Shown here piece by piece: positions 19,546 to 31,300 of a stretch of DNA of 64,000 bases; position 1 is the first letter of the stretch, and each line of letters begins with the position of its first letter. Source of the DNA: Basidiobolus meristosporus CBS 931.73. Lineage: Eukaryota; Basidiobolomycota; Basidiobolomycetes; Basidiobolales; Basidiobolaceae. Made by a program: the position numbers and the translations under genes. The notes beneath the pieces are model-generated. The model searched no databases and had not been told where the DNA came from. It saw nothing but the letters and a program-made list of their open reading frames with translations. The stretch spans positions 108,587 through 172,586 of the forward strand of contig MCFE01000098.1 in NCBI GenBank assembly GCA_002104905.1, read 5' to 3'.

Positions 19546-22028
19546 TCAAGCGGCGTGGAGGGGGCTCTCTTCCCGATGACACTTCTCCATAGCCATCTCC
19601 GAGATGACGAGATCCGCCTCCAAGATCTCCTTGTAGCAACGCCATTTCTGGAGCTCTAGGTAAGTCTCCTTGAGACGGCGAGTAATGTCAGCAGCGGTGT
19701 CGATAGCCTTCTGTTGGGTACGACGCTGGAGTGGAATCATAACCGAGATCTGCTTCTGGAGAAGTCCATCCGAGTCGAGAGACTCTTGGCACTTCAGGAT
19801 ACGGGAGTTCAATTCCTCGACTTGGCTCTGCATGCAACTTGAGGTTAACACTCATCCTACTATTCCTGTACGAGATCCAAATCATTACCTGAACCAGAGC
19901 GTGTCTCTTCTGCTCCTGCTCGGCGAGCTCAGCAGCCGTAAGCTCGGACACTTTACTTTTGGATAGCCCATCGGACCCTCGTGGTTCGATGCCGACTGTT
20001 TGGAAGGCAGCTACATAGTTGATTTTGGCCATCCAATCAATCATATCTTCTTCCGAGTCGAATCGGAACAAAAACTCTCGCTTTGTTGGGGTAACAAAGC
20101 GAAAGACATGTGGGTACGTATTGTAGTCTTTGTCGATCAAACTGATACAGTTGTCAGTAGGGATGATGGAGTGTGGCTTGGCCGAGGGGACGAGCTCCTG
20201 AAAATCAATGTTACTTGAAAGGTTCGAATTTGCATTAAACTTGTTGAGACTTACGTTATGATTGCTCTTGCCCGTCGATTTCTTCGCTGGCCCTTCGTGG
20301 AAAAAGACTAACTGATGTCCACTCAACACTACCCAGAGCTTCTTCCAGCTGCGAATGTTGGCGCGCTTTCCGCCGTCCACTAGATCGCACTTTCGCCGGA
20401 CCAAACCAGCTTTAATGCATTTGAGAACAGAAAAAGGATCTTCGTTCTCACGAACAGCTTTGGACTTATGGATATCCAATGGGGAAAGTTTGCTCTCTGG
20501 TCGACTGATGTCTGAAGCTTTGATCGGGCTGGTCTTCAGTTTGAGTGCTGTTTTAAGGAAAGCCTCTCTGATTATGGACTGCGAACCACGATAACTGTAT
20601 TGACCACGTTCAGGCTCAAATAAGCTTAACTTCGATGCAAGAACGTCGGTAGGTAAACGAGTAGCCACCTATCAAACATTCAAATAAATATATGAAATTT
20701 GACCACCCGTAGTAGACACACGTACATCAGTTGAGCTCTGGCCAGCAGTATCACTGCTCTTTTCCAGCATCTTACGCAACCACGAAATCTTGGTTGACTT
20801 TGCTTTAATATTCAAGTTAAGTTTGTCCCCGTGAGAAAACTCCACTGTGGTCACATTGTCGTAGAGAATCTGAAAGTCGCTGTGTTATTGGCCAAACTTG
20901 AGAAGATGTCTCAATAGATGCGCACTTACCTCTAGGATTTCCGGGGCGACGATGTCGGTTTGCTCCAACATCCGCGTCTGCCGAACGTATTGTTGCTTAG
21001 ACATCTTTTGTTTTACATGTTTGTTATGAGCATCTGTGTGCAAAAGCATCAATGAGAAGGCTACGGAGTATACAACATCTAGAGTGGATTTAGTATCGCG
21101 TCTGTGTCCGTGATGGGGTTCTTGGGATTACCTGAGAGAAGAAAAAGATGCGGGTTTTCTGAGTGGTATTTCTCAGCAAATGCTTGCATGACCCGGTCGA
21201 TTTGTTGAGCCTCCTTTGGAAGCTCGCACTGTGCAAGGAATTTTCTTGATTGCTGTAAGTCCATACGCCTAACGGGAAAAGTGAGCAATAGGGTTCACCT
21301 ACCTCAAAGCCATGTCAATAGGCTCTCCAACAAAACAGATGTCTTTCAACTGTTGACTCAGTGCTGAATCGTCATTTTTCTCACTATTGAGGAGGATAAT
21401 AAATAACTAGATAAGAGTTGGATCCACAGATGGTGATGGTTTACTTGGTCGAGTTGGGAATCGGCTCTATGTCAGTGGTGTTGGTAGTAGTGGTGGTTGT
21501 GGATGGGATTTCGACTGAAGTATTTTCGGTTGGCTGTACAGAAGTTGGGTTATTTTCAACAATTTCGGTTTGCAAGTCATCTACGAAAATTTTCTCGTTA
21601 GCACTGTACTCGAGAATAGAGACCATCTGATTAAAAGCCTCACCGCTGCGGGTTTCAGAAGTAGGTGGCTCGATGTGGATAGTAGATACATGCTCCTCTT
21701 GATTTCCAGAATCATCAACTTCTTCGATAGTTACAGATATCGTAAGTCTAGAGGAGCGACGGGCGAGTGGATCCTCGAATATCTCGTTGGCAGAAATCCG
21801 CGTTTTGGCCGCGGCTGCCTGTGCTTTCGCCTTTCGGTCGAGCACCGATATATAATGACCGTCGCCAAGGTCAATGCACAATGAGTTTGGTCGTTGGTTT
21901 AGGGGAAGGGTTCGAGTGAAAGTGGTGATGGTAGTGGTGGTGCGATTCGCCCGAGCTTCCTCGGGTGAACTCTTGGTGTATGGTGGAGGGGCTTCAAATA
22001 AGGCATCGTTCACATTGGTAGAAGCCAT
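19546..22028 (-). CDS. Sec7-PH ARF guanine-nucleotide exchange factor (EFA6/PSD-like)
   Basis: Exchange factor for an ARF-family GTPase, expected at the plasma membrane or endosomes. Eight exons join in frame from the ATG at 22028, about 720 residues. An N-terminal ~190-residue Thr/Ser-rich tail is followed by the Sec7 domain with RKFLAQCELPKEAQQIDRVM, where the Glu of PKEAQ is the catalytic glutamate finger, and VAFSLMLLHTDAHNKHVKQK. Next come a linker, a PH domain (RKCDLVDGGKRANIRSWKKL to DSEEDMIDWMAKINYVAAF) and a C-terminal coiled coil of about 120 residues. Sec7 followed by PH and a coiled coil is the EFA6/PSD order. The Sec7 domain is cut by introns after LFLLS and after APEILE. All splice sites are GT..AG and in frame. 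The GTPase partner is not in the window. Confidence 0.9.
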
Positions 22029-22897
22029 ATGGAACTAAAGTATGATATGTGTAACTTGGGATAGTTAATAGATACTGAAGAAGAGAAGCTTAATACAGGT
22101 AAATAGAAACCCAAAACTGATATTTACAAGGCTTCGGTAGAGTAACAAGATTAGGTGTGGTAAAAGTGGGAATGGAGCAGGTAAGTGTAATATAACAATC
22201 TCTTGATGGGGTTTTTTTACTAGTGAATCATTAAATTATATTACAAAAGGCGGCAATTGGTGACATTTCTTTTCTTAGCACCTTTTCCAGAATAGACACT
22301 GGTTGTGTTCCATGTCTGGGCCAATGGATTATATCACTGGCGAATAAATGATGACATTTCCCCCGAGAAATATCGAGAATCCTCATAGAATCCGTATATC
22401 AAACTTGCATGGGACTTCCGAAAGATTGACGCAATCGGTTGACTAGTCCATAGCAGGGAACATGACGAGCGCTCCGATCCATCACATGCAACGAACAAAA
22501 GATCTGTGGCTCAGACTCGATAGCTTCATTAGTTTTCGCGGACATGTGGATGTTTACCAGAACCCATCACTACCGCTTTCCTAGGAATCATTACTACGCA
22601 TTAATTGAATGCGCTCATTGCGGTCAGTAGAAAGATTAATTGATGAGATTTGGTTTAGTCGAGTGATGAAACAATTTTGCATCAGAGGGTTGAGGGTTGT
22701 TGTTTGTTTTGAACAATATCTTGATTATTCCAATTGACATTGCTCGCCCTGATTGAAGAGCAAAAATGGGATCATGATGAGTGGAAAATGATGAATAAAA
22801 ACCTCGTAGCACACACACGCGGTGTTGAGAGATATCTATTTGTATATTTTATTCGGTTTTGGTTGATACGCGCCTCCAGTGCCAAGTTGAACTCAGT
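22029..22897. other. Divergent intergenic region (Sec7-PH / Dbf4)
   Basis: 869 bp of AT-rich sequence forming the two divergent upstream regions. No convincing reading frame, repeat or RNA gene was found. The short CTCATTGC and ATTAATTGA motifs were not interpretable. Confidence 0.5.
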
Positions 22898-25220
22898 ATG
22901 GAAGCCAAGAGTACCCTTACTGAAGATGAAAACAATCCTACCAACAATTTGGCCTTCGAGCTACACACGCAATTAAAGTCCCCGGAGTCGAACAGGTCCC
23001 ATTCGACTCTAAACACCCTCCTTCGGACTCCAGAGATATACACAAAGAGACGTCGGAATAGTTTCGATACAGAGAATCAAGCTATCTCCCTACAGACCCC
23101 GACCGAACTCACCAACAAAACGCCAAAAAGAGCCAAATACAATCTCGACTCTGCTCGTAAGGATGGCGAGATGCATTCCCCCGTCGCTCGTCCAATGAGC
23201 TTCGATCTAGCTAGATGGGTCAAGACCTACCGAAAAGCGTTTCCTTCATTTTCTTTTTACTTTGACCATGTGGACGAGGCGCTGCAGAAATCCTTTGCCA
23301 GTAAAATTAGAATCCTGGGCGGGGTATGTCATTTTCAAGGATGCTAGTGGGATGTATGTTTATTAACTCGACTATCTCTATTGTGCCTTTCTGTAGGGAG
23401 TGGAGCCTTTCTTCTCGGCCAAAGTTACCCATCTTATTACCACTAGAGCTATTTCTCCCCCGGATCCAAAGCCTACTACTGTGCCTACGCTGACGAACAC
23501 TCCGCCTCGTCAACTTCATGAACCACCTAAAGCGCAGCCTATCGCCTCCAGTCAGAGCATTTTACCCAATCCAGTAAAAGAGCCTTACAAACCAACGAGA
23601 GCCATGAATGGCCTCGAGCGACAAGGCGATCAATTGAGCCAGGAGGGAGGCAACACAAGGGCTTTGTTGACTTCGTTGACGAACGCAATTACCTCCCCAA
23701 TGTCAATGTTAGTTCTTCAATACGAAATCTTGGATGCTCGATGTTGACAGGATATCATTATTGTAGGATACGGAAGAGCCAGCAACCACCAGTACATACC
23801 CCGGGGAAGGTATGTTCACAATGAGCTTGACAGGAATGTCGAGAGGACTTATCAAATTGGTGTTCTGTAGGTTACCCAACCTATCTTCGGGACTCCCAGT
23901 GCGAAAGCCAACATCATCACCAAGGCTCGGCAGTGGGGGATGAAGGTGTGGAGCGTAGAGAGTATCCTTTTTCTATGAGTGGCTAGAGTTTTTTGCCTTA
24001 TCAAACAACCACCGACTTACTGGGTTTCTATTATCGCCTTAACGCACTCCCTACAGAGCTAACCAATATATTGAAGCATTTGTTAAACACCCCGTTCTCG
24101 ACTCCGATCCAGGCCAACCGAAATCTCGGCGATGTATTACGAGACGAGAAGGTCTACGGATTAAGCACGCACCATGGCGATACGAATGGTGGTGTTTCTG
24201 ACATTCACTCATTTCGACAAGTCTTTCTTTTAGTCGAGGATACTTCCGGAATACATAAGCCTGTTATGGTAGGCGAGTTTATTCTACCAAGTGATGGTCG
24301 GGACCCCCCTTGGCCTAAAATACATCGGAATTCAGAGGGGCGCTGCCCTTTTATTCGGTATGAAGACGTGGCAGTCTCCCCTCCAAACACTCATATGGTT
24401 ACACCGAAACGAGGCATGGGATTCGGAAACAAGATGAATTCCAATGCCTCAGGCCTTGTGAACTCCATAACCTCAGCGTATGCCTCTTCAGCTAGAAAGA
24501 GTCGAGTTATTAATTGTGTGCCGCCCAAGGAAATAGAGAAGTTGGGCAGAAGGGTGTTGACTCCCAGCAAAAGTGTTGAGAGAGGTGGCCAATCAAGTCA
24601 CAAGTTGACCGACTCATCGAAGAAGATCTCATCGGTACGGATGAGTGCTGCCCGCAAGCCTGGATATTGTGAAAACTGCAGGCTGAAGTTTGACGATCTG
24701 GAAGAGGTAAGGAAACGAGGTTTATTCCGTTCATGAACGCATCATTTACGCTTAGATATTGTAGCACGTACACTCTCGCACTCATCGCAAATTCGTATCC
24801 AATTCCGAACATTACGCCGAGCTAGACGCGCTGCTAACAAGTGTTCAACGACTACCCATCAAGACGACTTCTGAGCCTATCAGCAAGTGTCACAAGCATC
24901 GAAGTGCAAACGCTATTGACCTGACTGAGCCTGGCTTCTCACCCAGCAATGGTGCACACATAGCCATCCTTAATCCCGCAGACTGTGGCTCTATAATCGG
25001 AGGGTTTGACGAATCGACATCTGCTACCACAGTCCAGGACAGATGTAGCTATCCCACCTCTCCCGAGTATGGCTGTATTCCAAAATTCAATAGACGTTCT
25101 TCGTTACCATTCAACCTGGTTCATTTGGAGAGTGAGCAGACTCCCACGCGGCAACGGCGCCCCCGCCCAAACATCAATCTCGACATGGTGACCCCTTTCC
25201 CATCGTATTTCAAAAATTAA
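22898..25220 (+). CDS. Dbf4/Dfp1-type regulatory subunit of Cdc7 kinase
   Basis: Activator of the Cdc7/Hsk1 kinase that fires replication origins by phosphorylating MCM. From the ATG at 22898 (MEAKSTLTEDEN) the exons join in frame to a stop at 25220. Motif N is a BRCT-like region: RILGGGVEPFF, VTHLITT, then AKANIITKARQWGMKVWSVE. Motif M follows in PPWPKI..GRCPFI. Motif C is the zinc finger CENCRLKFDDLEEHVHSRTH (CxxC...HxxxxxH). The finger is split by an intron after DDLEE. Splicing 23962-24056 joins VWSVE to KLTNILKHL, which fits the family; the sequence upstream of 24057 that also looks open is intron. The C-terminal ~130 residues are low complexity. The Cdc7 gene itself is not in the window. 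Confidence 0.9.
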
Positions 25221-25599
25221 TCGGAAGAAAGCCGCCCTCATCTGTACATTAGTTTATTGCATTCGTGATTGTATGAAATCAGAAAAGCCATGAAAAAAAG
25301 TAACCCTTCGTTCTGTAACATAGTATTGTACGCCCACCCACCCAAGTCCCACTCTCCCTCTGCACATTTTCTAAGAATAAATACCTAGATGACTCTTTCT
25401 TTTGACTAGCGAAGTTCCAAGAAACAACACCGAGAATGCTTGGCCATAACAAGTGGAGTACTCTTTATATTGGCTTGGGTACAAACGTTCTGCGGAATAA
25501 ACAGATGTAGGGTAAAGATTCGGATGTCGCGGTATTCTCTCGTGCTTCGCAAGATGAGTAGGCTCAATAAGACCGATGAGGGTGAAGGATTGGGGTCTT
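25221..25599. other. Convergent intergenic region (Dbf4 / multicopper oxidase)
   Basis: 379 bp between two stop codons. Only 3' flanking sequence is seen; an AATAAA-like TAAGAATAAA lies near 25372. Confidence 0.5.
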
Positions 25600-27297
25600 C
25601 TAGTTGATCTGGAAATATGAGGAGTAATGTAAATCCTCGACGCCCACCTCGAAGATGGCTTGCATCCCAAGCATCATATGCGCTGTTACGTGACAATGGA
25701 ACACCCAGACCCCTGGGTTGTCTGCAACGAATCGAAATGCACGCCACCCACAAGGTGTTCCTGGTGGATATCGTAAAGTGGTATCATCCCGCTCAGGGTA
25801 TACTGATATAACATCTCTAAGCAGATGTTGCGATGTATTGCTCACCATGGAAGACAGCTCTTGGGAGGAGTAAAGGCCATTTCCTCCGCCCAGATCGAAG
25901 AATGAATGTCCGTGGAGGTGAAAGGGGTGCTGATCACATCGGCCGGTTGTGGTAGCGGTGTTTTGAATCACCACTTGGATGACTTCGTTCAATTTTACTG
26001 GGATGGTCCTTCGGGTTGTGTCATACCCATCAACTCGCTGGATCATTGGGTAGTTGGGGTATCTGGACCTCCTGCCGTCCAAAAGATCAAGAAGAATAGG
26101 TGACATCGGCTCCTCAAAGGAGATATCGTTCAGGTACATGCGAATCGAACCGTCGTTTAGTTTACGTTGTGAGGTGGTCAAAACAATCTCCCGGTCATAG
26201 TAGTTAGGGAAGCTAGGGTGGTTTAGTTGGCTGGGTAGGATCTCCTTCGGCAGCATCTTGAACCTGTTGTACTCCCACAGCGGGGTTCCCAGTGGGACTT
26301 GGGGCACCTTTGCCGGCGCAGGGCGGGTGTTGGTAGTTGGTGCTGCGGCGCCTTCATAATGCAGAATGGAAAAGCCATTCTCAGGTGTTGATAAGCGGAA
26401 TTTTGCGTTGGCCTTCATCATGTAGTTATCGATGGGCTGGTTCGCCACCACCAGAACAGAGTATCTCTGGCCTGCGTTTATCTCCAGGTGATTTATCTGG
26501 ACCGGCTCAACATAGAATCCATCCACTTCGATTACCGTCATGGTGTGGTGCGGAATAACGAAGGAAAGATATGTTGACAGCATGGCACCAATAATGCGGA
26601 ATCGATAGGTTCGGCCTGGTGTGACGTTGATGACATCATAGCCACAGGAGGCAGTCTTTTGGCAGCGCAGATCTCCCTTGGCACAGCGCCAGTTTTCATA
26701 TGTCTTTCCGTTGGTGAGGATCGCCTGCGGGTCGCCTATCCAGCGAAAGGGCGTGGAGAGTAGACCGGACATAATGTCATGGTCATCTCTATGGTAGAAG
26801 TCGCTTAGCAACACAATCCGCTCCTCATCATATCGGTAAGGTGGCTTATCATCTTTATCTTCAATGACCAATGCACCATAGGCCGACATTCCATGGATGG
26901 ATGTGTGAGCGTGGTAGAAGTAAGTTCCAACCTGGTTTGTCAAATGGATCTCATGCCGATAATTCTTCCCAGGGTCGACAGGCCACTGGGTGACGTAAGG
27001 AACTCCATCGGACTGTGGTGTGCCTGTCTGGAGAATTCCATGGAAATGGATGGCCACCACCTCCGAGGCCATGCTATTGTGAACGTTAATCACTAAGGTA
27101 TCTCCGGTATGAGCGCGTATGGTAGGACCTGGCGAGCCATCATTAATCAGAACCATGTACCGTTCGTAGCAGTCGGGCGCTCGATAATTTTGGCTGATGG
27201 TAAGGTTGTACTCTACCAGATGGGCATGGCCCAGGAACATGCTTGAAGCTACTAGTGCTAGAAAAAACACTTGCCTACAGTGCATATCGAATCGCAT
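25600..27297 (-). CDS. Secreted multicopper oxidase (laccase/ascorbate-oxidase-like)
   Basis: Single-exon gene, up to 565 residues. An N-terminal hydrophobic signal peptide (VFFLALVASSMFLGHAH) precedes three cupredoxin domains. All four copper motifs are present: HFHG (residues 84-87), YHAHTSIHG (HAH 129-131), HPFHLHGHSF near residue 460 and HCHVTAHMMLGM near residue 540, giving the type 1, 2 and 3 sites. The residue ten positions after the type 1 Cys is Met, or a nearby Leu, depending on alignment. Substrates of fungal relatives include phenols, ascorbate and ferrous iron. No C-terminal membrane anchor is seen, so Fet3-type ferroxidase is less likely than a soluble laccase or ascorbate-oxidase type. 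A second Met four residues in (MHCRQVF) is an equally good start. The lack of introns is unlike its neighbours. Confidence 0.9.
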   Translation of the reverse strand: MRFDMHCRQVFFLALVASSMFLGHAHLVEYNLTISQNYRAPDCYERYMVLINDGSPGPTIRAHTGDTLVINVHNSMASEVVAIHFHGILQTGTPQSDGVPYVTQWPVDPGKNYRHEIHLTNQVGTYFYHAHTSIHGMSAYGALVIEDKDDKPPYRYDEERIVLLSDFYHRDDHDIMSGLLSTPFRWIGDPQAILTNGKTYENWRCAKGDLRCQKTASCGYDVINVTPGRTYRFRIIGAMLSTYLSFVIPHHTMTVIEVDGFYVEPVQINHLEINAGQRYSVLVVANQPIDNYMMKANAKFRLSTPENGFSILHYEGAAAPTTNTRPAPAKVPQVPLGTPLWEYNRFKMLPKEILPSQLNHPSFPNYYDREIVLTTSQRKLNDGSIRMYLNDISFEEPMSPILLDLLDGRRSRYPNYPMIQRVDGYDTTRRTIPVKLNEVIQVVIQNTATTTGRCDQHPFHLHGHSFFDLGGGNGLYSSQELSSMVSNTSQHLLRDVISVYPERDDTTLRYPPGTPCGWRAFRFVADNPGVWVFHCHVTAHMMLGMQAIFEVGVEDLHYSSYFQIN

Positions 27298-28383
27298 GAA
27301 GTGATGGTATACAGTTTAAGGAGTAATCACTAGGGGTATTCACAAGGAGTACTGGTATACAGCTCCTAGTATATTCACAAAGGCTATATGGACAAGGCAA
27401 AAACGGGATATCAGCAACATCATCGAGAATCTTGGCAATCTTAAATATCTATCGTTCGAATGGCCAGTTTCCACGAGCATTCCCTGCATGCTGCAAGCAA
27501 TGCCTGTTCTTCGTGACATGTATCGAGTGCACACCATCAAGTCTGGGGTTATAGTAATAACCACTGTATGCTGCTGAAGTTTGAGATGTCATTTGTTGAT
27601 TGCAGACATGGGCTACTTGTGCAGGCTTGATCAAATGACCCGAAGCAACCGATGCAGTGATAGCAATAGCATTTGCTTCATAGGTAGAGATATGAGGTTA
27701 GACGGCCTGGTAGAGATATGAGGACGCTAGATATGCAATAATTCAGAGATTGAAATATGGGGATCTGATGATTACAGAAACAAATTAGATATAAATATAA
27801 TTTGGTCTCGGACAGAGAGAACACTTCGCCAACATAATCTTTTACTGCTTCACTAAGCGTTTTGATCGATTGAAAGGGCCAACTCCCTACATGATTCAGA
27901 AGATCAAGTGACTGCTACAATGGTAAAGAAGCAACAACAACTGCGAATTCTGGAAGTAAATAGATCTACGTATGGAATATTCGTGGACTTTTGTATTGAT
28001 TCCTATTTCAAGCTTCCAATAGCCAGTGATCATAATCAGCCATCGTTGTGACAGACATTGCTGCTTGAGCCAACACAATGAATCATTCAACATTGGTAAC
28101 ATCGATCTCATTGGTGGTTCACCAAGATATAGGGTTGATATGATTTCAACTTGTGGCTACACTTCGGCAATTCCGTTATTAGGCATAAGCCATAATCACT
28201 ACACTATTTCTATTCCGCTCAACGGGGCCCATTGTTCACCTATTTGCCTACGCAGTTTTCGAATCCAGTAAGCAATCACAATTCGTTTTAGTACCTCTCG
28301 GTGACGGTGACGTAGATTGCTGCTACTTTATGCCCCATTTCCGTTAGTGTTGTTAGATCCTTCGCATATGGGCTTTTCTTTCA
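27298..28383. other. Divergent intergenic region (oxidase / BEACH)
   Basis: 1,086 bp, AT-rich. It contains a nearly repeated phrase TGGTAGAGATATGAG/TAGGTAGAGATATGAGG (27680-27725) and palindromic-looking stretches. No reading frame with recognisable content, and no tRNA. Confidence 0.5.
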
Positions 28384-31300
28384 ATGGACACGCATCAACA
28401 ACCAGCCGCAATACTTAATTCACTCCTGGACACAAACAGATCCTCCGAACACTCGTTATCTTTGGAAGATGTCCTTGGCTTGGTAGTCATCATCTCCAAA
28501 TTCCATCTAGATAGCTTATATTTCGAGGACGCGCTGGGCGCAAACCTGACACACAAAACGACTCTCACCGAAGCTACGCCCAGGAGTCTCTACGACTACA
28601 ACCCATTTGACGCTTTTCCAATCAGTAAAGCTCCATTGATTGAACTACGCTGTGAATCTTCGAAAAGCGAAGGAACTTGCTGGAATTTGAAAAAGATATA
28701 CTCCTTAAGTCACCTCGAATCTGAGTGTATTTTGTTTATTTCCCTTGTAGCTATATTTGAATGTATCGACAAGGGAAAAGGATGGAGGCATTACCTTGAA
28801 TCTTGGGAGATATCGAACCAATCCGCCACAGCGAGAAAAGAGTTCTCGTTCCTAATCGAAAGCAAGATTACAATTCAATTTGTTGAACGGCTTTTAAATA
28901 TTATTACTGGATTTCACCATGCCAGTAGTAGAAACGATCTCAAGCCTGAGCAATACCAACTCCAAAGCATTGGGGTTCATATTCTTGGTAGCTTAATATG
29001 GGAGCGAATTATTAATACTTCGCAGGCACAAGAGGTCTCTTTGTTCAAGTCCTTGGTCAGATTAATCGGATGGCCGCATTGCTTGTTACGCGATCAAACC
29101 GAGGATAGCTCAAGTATTCTAGAACACCCACCTGAGTGCACATTACTTTGTTCAGAGTTTCATATACAGACGTTAGCATGGCGAGTAATTCAACTGGTGG
29201 ATATTACAGGCTACTCTGATCAGCGCGTGCCTGATAGAGAACTCTTGTTGCAAAGCATCTCACATCTCTTCTTGTGGACAGCAAACTATGCTCCGTATTT
29301 CTCTAAAGAGCATTCCGGTTACGACTATCATCAGACCAAGCTTTTTTCAGGCCATCACGTTCCTGCTGATGACAATAGCGACTTTACTTCGGCAGTTTTC
29401 GCCACAACCTTTCAAGAGAATGATTACATTATGTGCCGGGACAAGTTGTCAGAGTATAAAGCGAGCATTGCAAAGCAACCCCCGCCTTCGATTGTAAGAG
29501 ATATTCGCACAGTAGAGCTTGATATACTCTTTGATATTGCTTTTATGTCTTGTCTAGGATCTGAATTCAATCCGAAATTCAAGACAGACAACGGGAAAAA
29601 GCCTCCCTTGCTACAACCAAACAGTCCGCTCTTGAATCTTCTGGAATTGACGTCACGGTTCTCTAATTTGGAGATGTCCCATGCAGCAAGCTTGCCGTTA
29701 GAATGGGAAGAACTCTTTCGCGTATTAAATCGTATACTAATTTACGATGATCCTGAAAGCACGAGCTCCAGCACAAACAACCGACTTAGTCGACAAGTAC
29801 GCCAGAGGCTGCAGATGAAGACTGATAACAAGCCTGTCATGCCTCGAATTCAGTATTACATTCTGCAAGTCTTGACTCGTATTATCAATCTCACAGGGGA
29901 AGAAGACGAAGTGTTCCGAAGGCGATTCTGGTGCATGCGACTGCTCTGCGAGGCTCGTTTCTGGGATGTAATCTTTTCTGGATTGTTCTTTGCGTGGGGA
30001 GAGGGCATAGAACACGGCTACATCGAAGGAGTGCCTTTCAAGAAAATACGCACTTTCTTGAACACAGCTGTGCTGGAATTTATCGTTTACACCAGTACTC
30101 TGAATGCTTTCAGCAATCATAACCAGTGCTCTCAGCTTCTTGCTATCCTTCATACAAGCCGTCAGAGGAATGCCCAAGTTATCATTGATGTACTCAAAGC
30201 TCTCGCCACGATTATCTTCCTGAAGCAAGATGCTACTCGAGAGTCTTTGAAGCAGCTTCATTGTTTATCCGAGTTTATTCCTTTGCTGCACGAAGCCAAC
30301 GAGGACCAGCAAGGAATGTCTTTCATTGAAATCGCTGACAGCAATTCTTCTGAACAGGATCATGGTCAGACTCTGTGGCTACTGTTAAGTATTCTGAATT
30401 CTTTGGTCATAGGTGACCGCGAGTTCACAACTCTGTTCTATAAAGAGCCTCACTGTCTGGAACTTGTTGAGCAGCTATTGTGGAGTGATAACCAAATCGT
30501 TTCCAACTTTGCTGTAACCCATCTAGCAAATATGCTTGCTGTCGCTCCGGTGGAGCCTACCGAATATGCTTCAGAGATCGTCAGGGAATATTTTCGATTG
30601 TTTCCTGAGGAGATATCTGCCATCTCCACATTCGACGTTCAAATCAACCTCCTTCAAGGGTTAAGATCTGCCTTCCATTTGTATTCAGATACCAACTGTA
30701 GTTATCGATGCGAGCGCAAAATGCTGCAGAGAATTTTCCTGCAGGAGAGCTGCCTTGAGTTTATATTGGATGTGTTGGATATGCCGTTGGAGCTACCGCT
30801 GATGAATACCACCAAGCTCGTGGGTTATCGCAGTACTTTGTGTCTGGAGGTCATCCGAACTCTTACTGCAGTTATATGCGACTACGACGAAGCGAAAAAT
30901 CTACTTAAGCGGATGAATGGCTATCACAAAATCACAAGACATCTTATTGGGTTGGATGCAAAGCTTACCCTCGAGCTTTTCGATGGCCTCTTTGGTATGC
31001 TTGTGGACCTAGAAACGTGGTCACCCGAGAAAGCATTCAACATAGAAAACAAAGAGGTCATACCTCTACTTATTGGTGTCCATCCGATTATGGACCTACC
31101 TATGCAGCTGATGATGCTTAATCGATTTATCGAACTGATAGATTATAACGACCTCAACAAATGGGTTCTTTGCCAATCATCAGTTCTTTCCAAGCTTCTC
31201 AAGAACGGCAGCTCGATGAACTCTGTGGACTATGTAGCCAAGCTAGTGTACATGTTGGAATCCATCTCGTCGTACTCCATAAACATCTCGAATATCAAGT

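Noticed and set aside
23993-24056. Coding sequence PYQTTTDLLGFYY in Dbf4
   Set aside because: It is open by chance; splicing 23962-24056 joins WSVE to KLTNIL, which matches the family, while keeping it requires an intron of about 30 nt.
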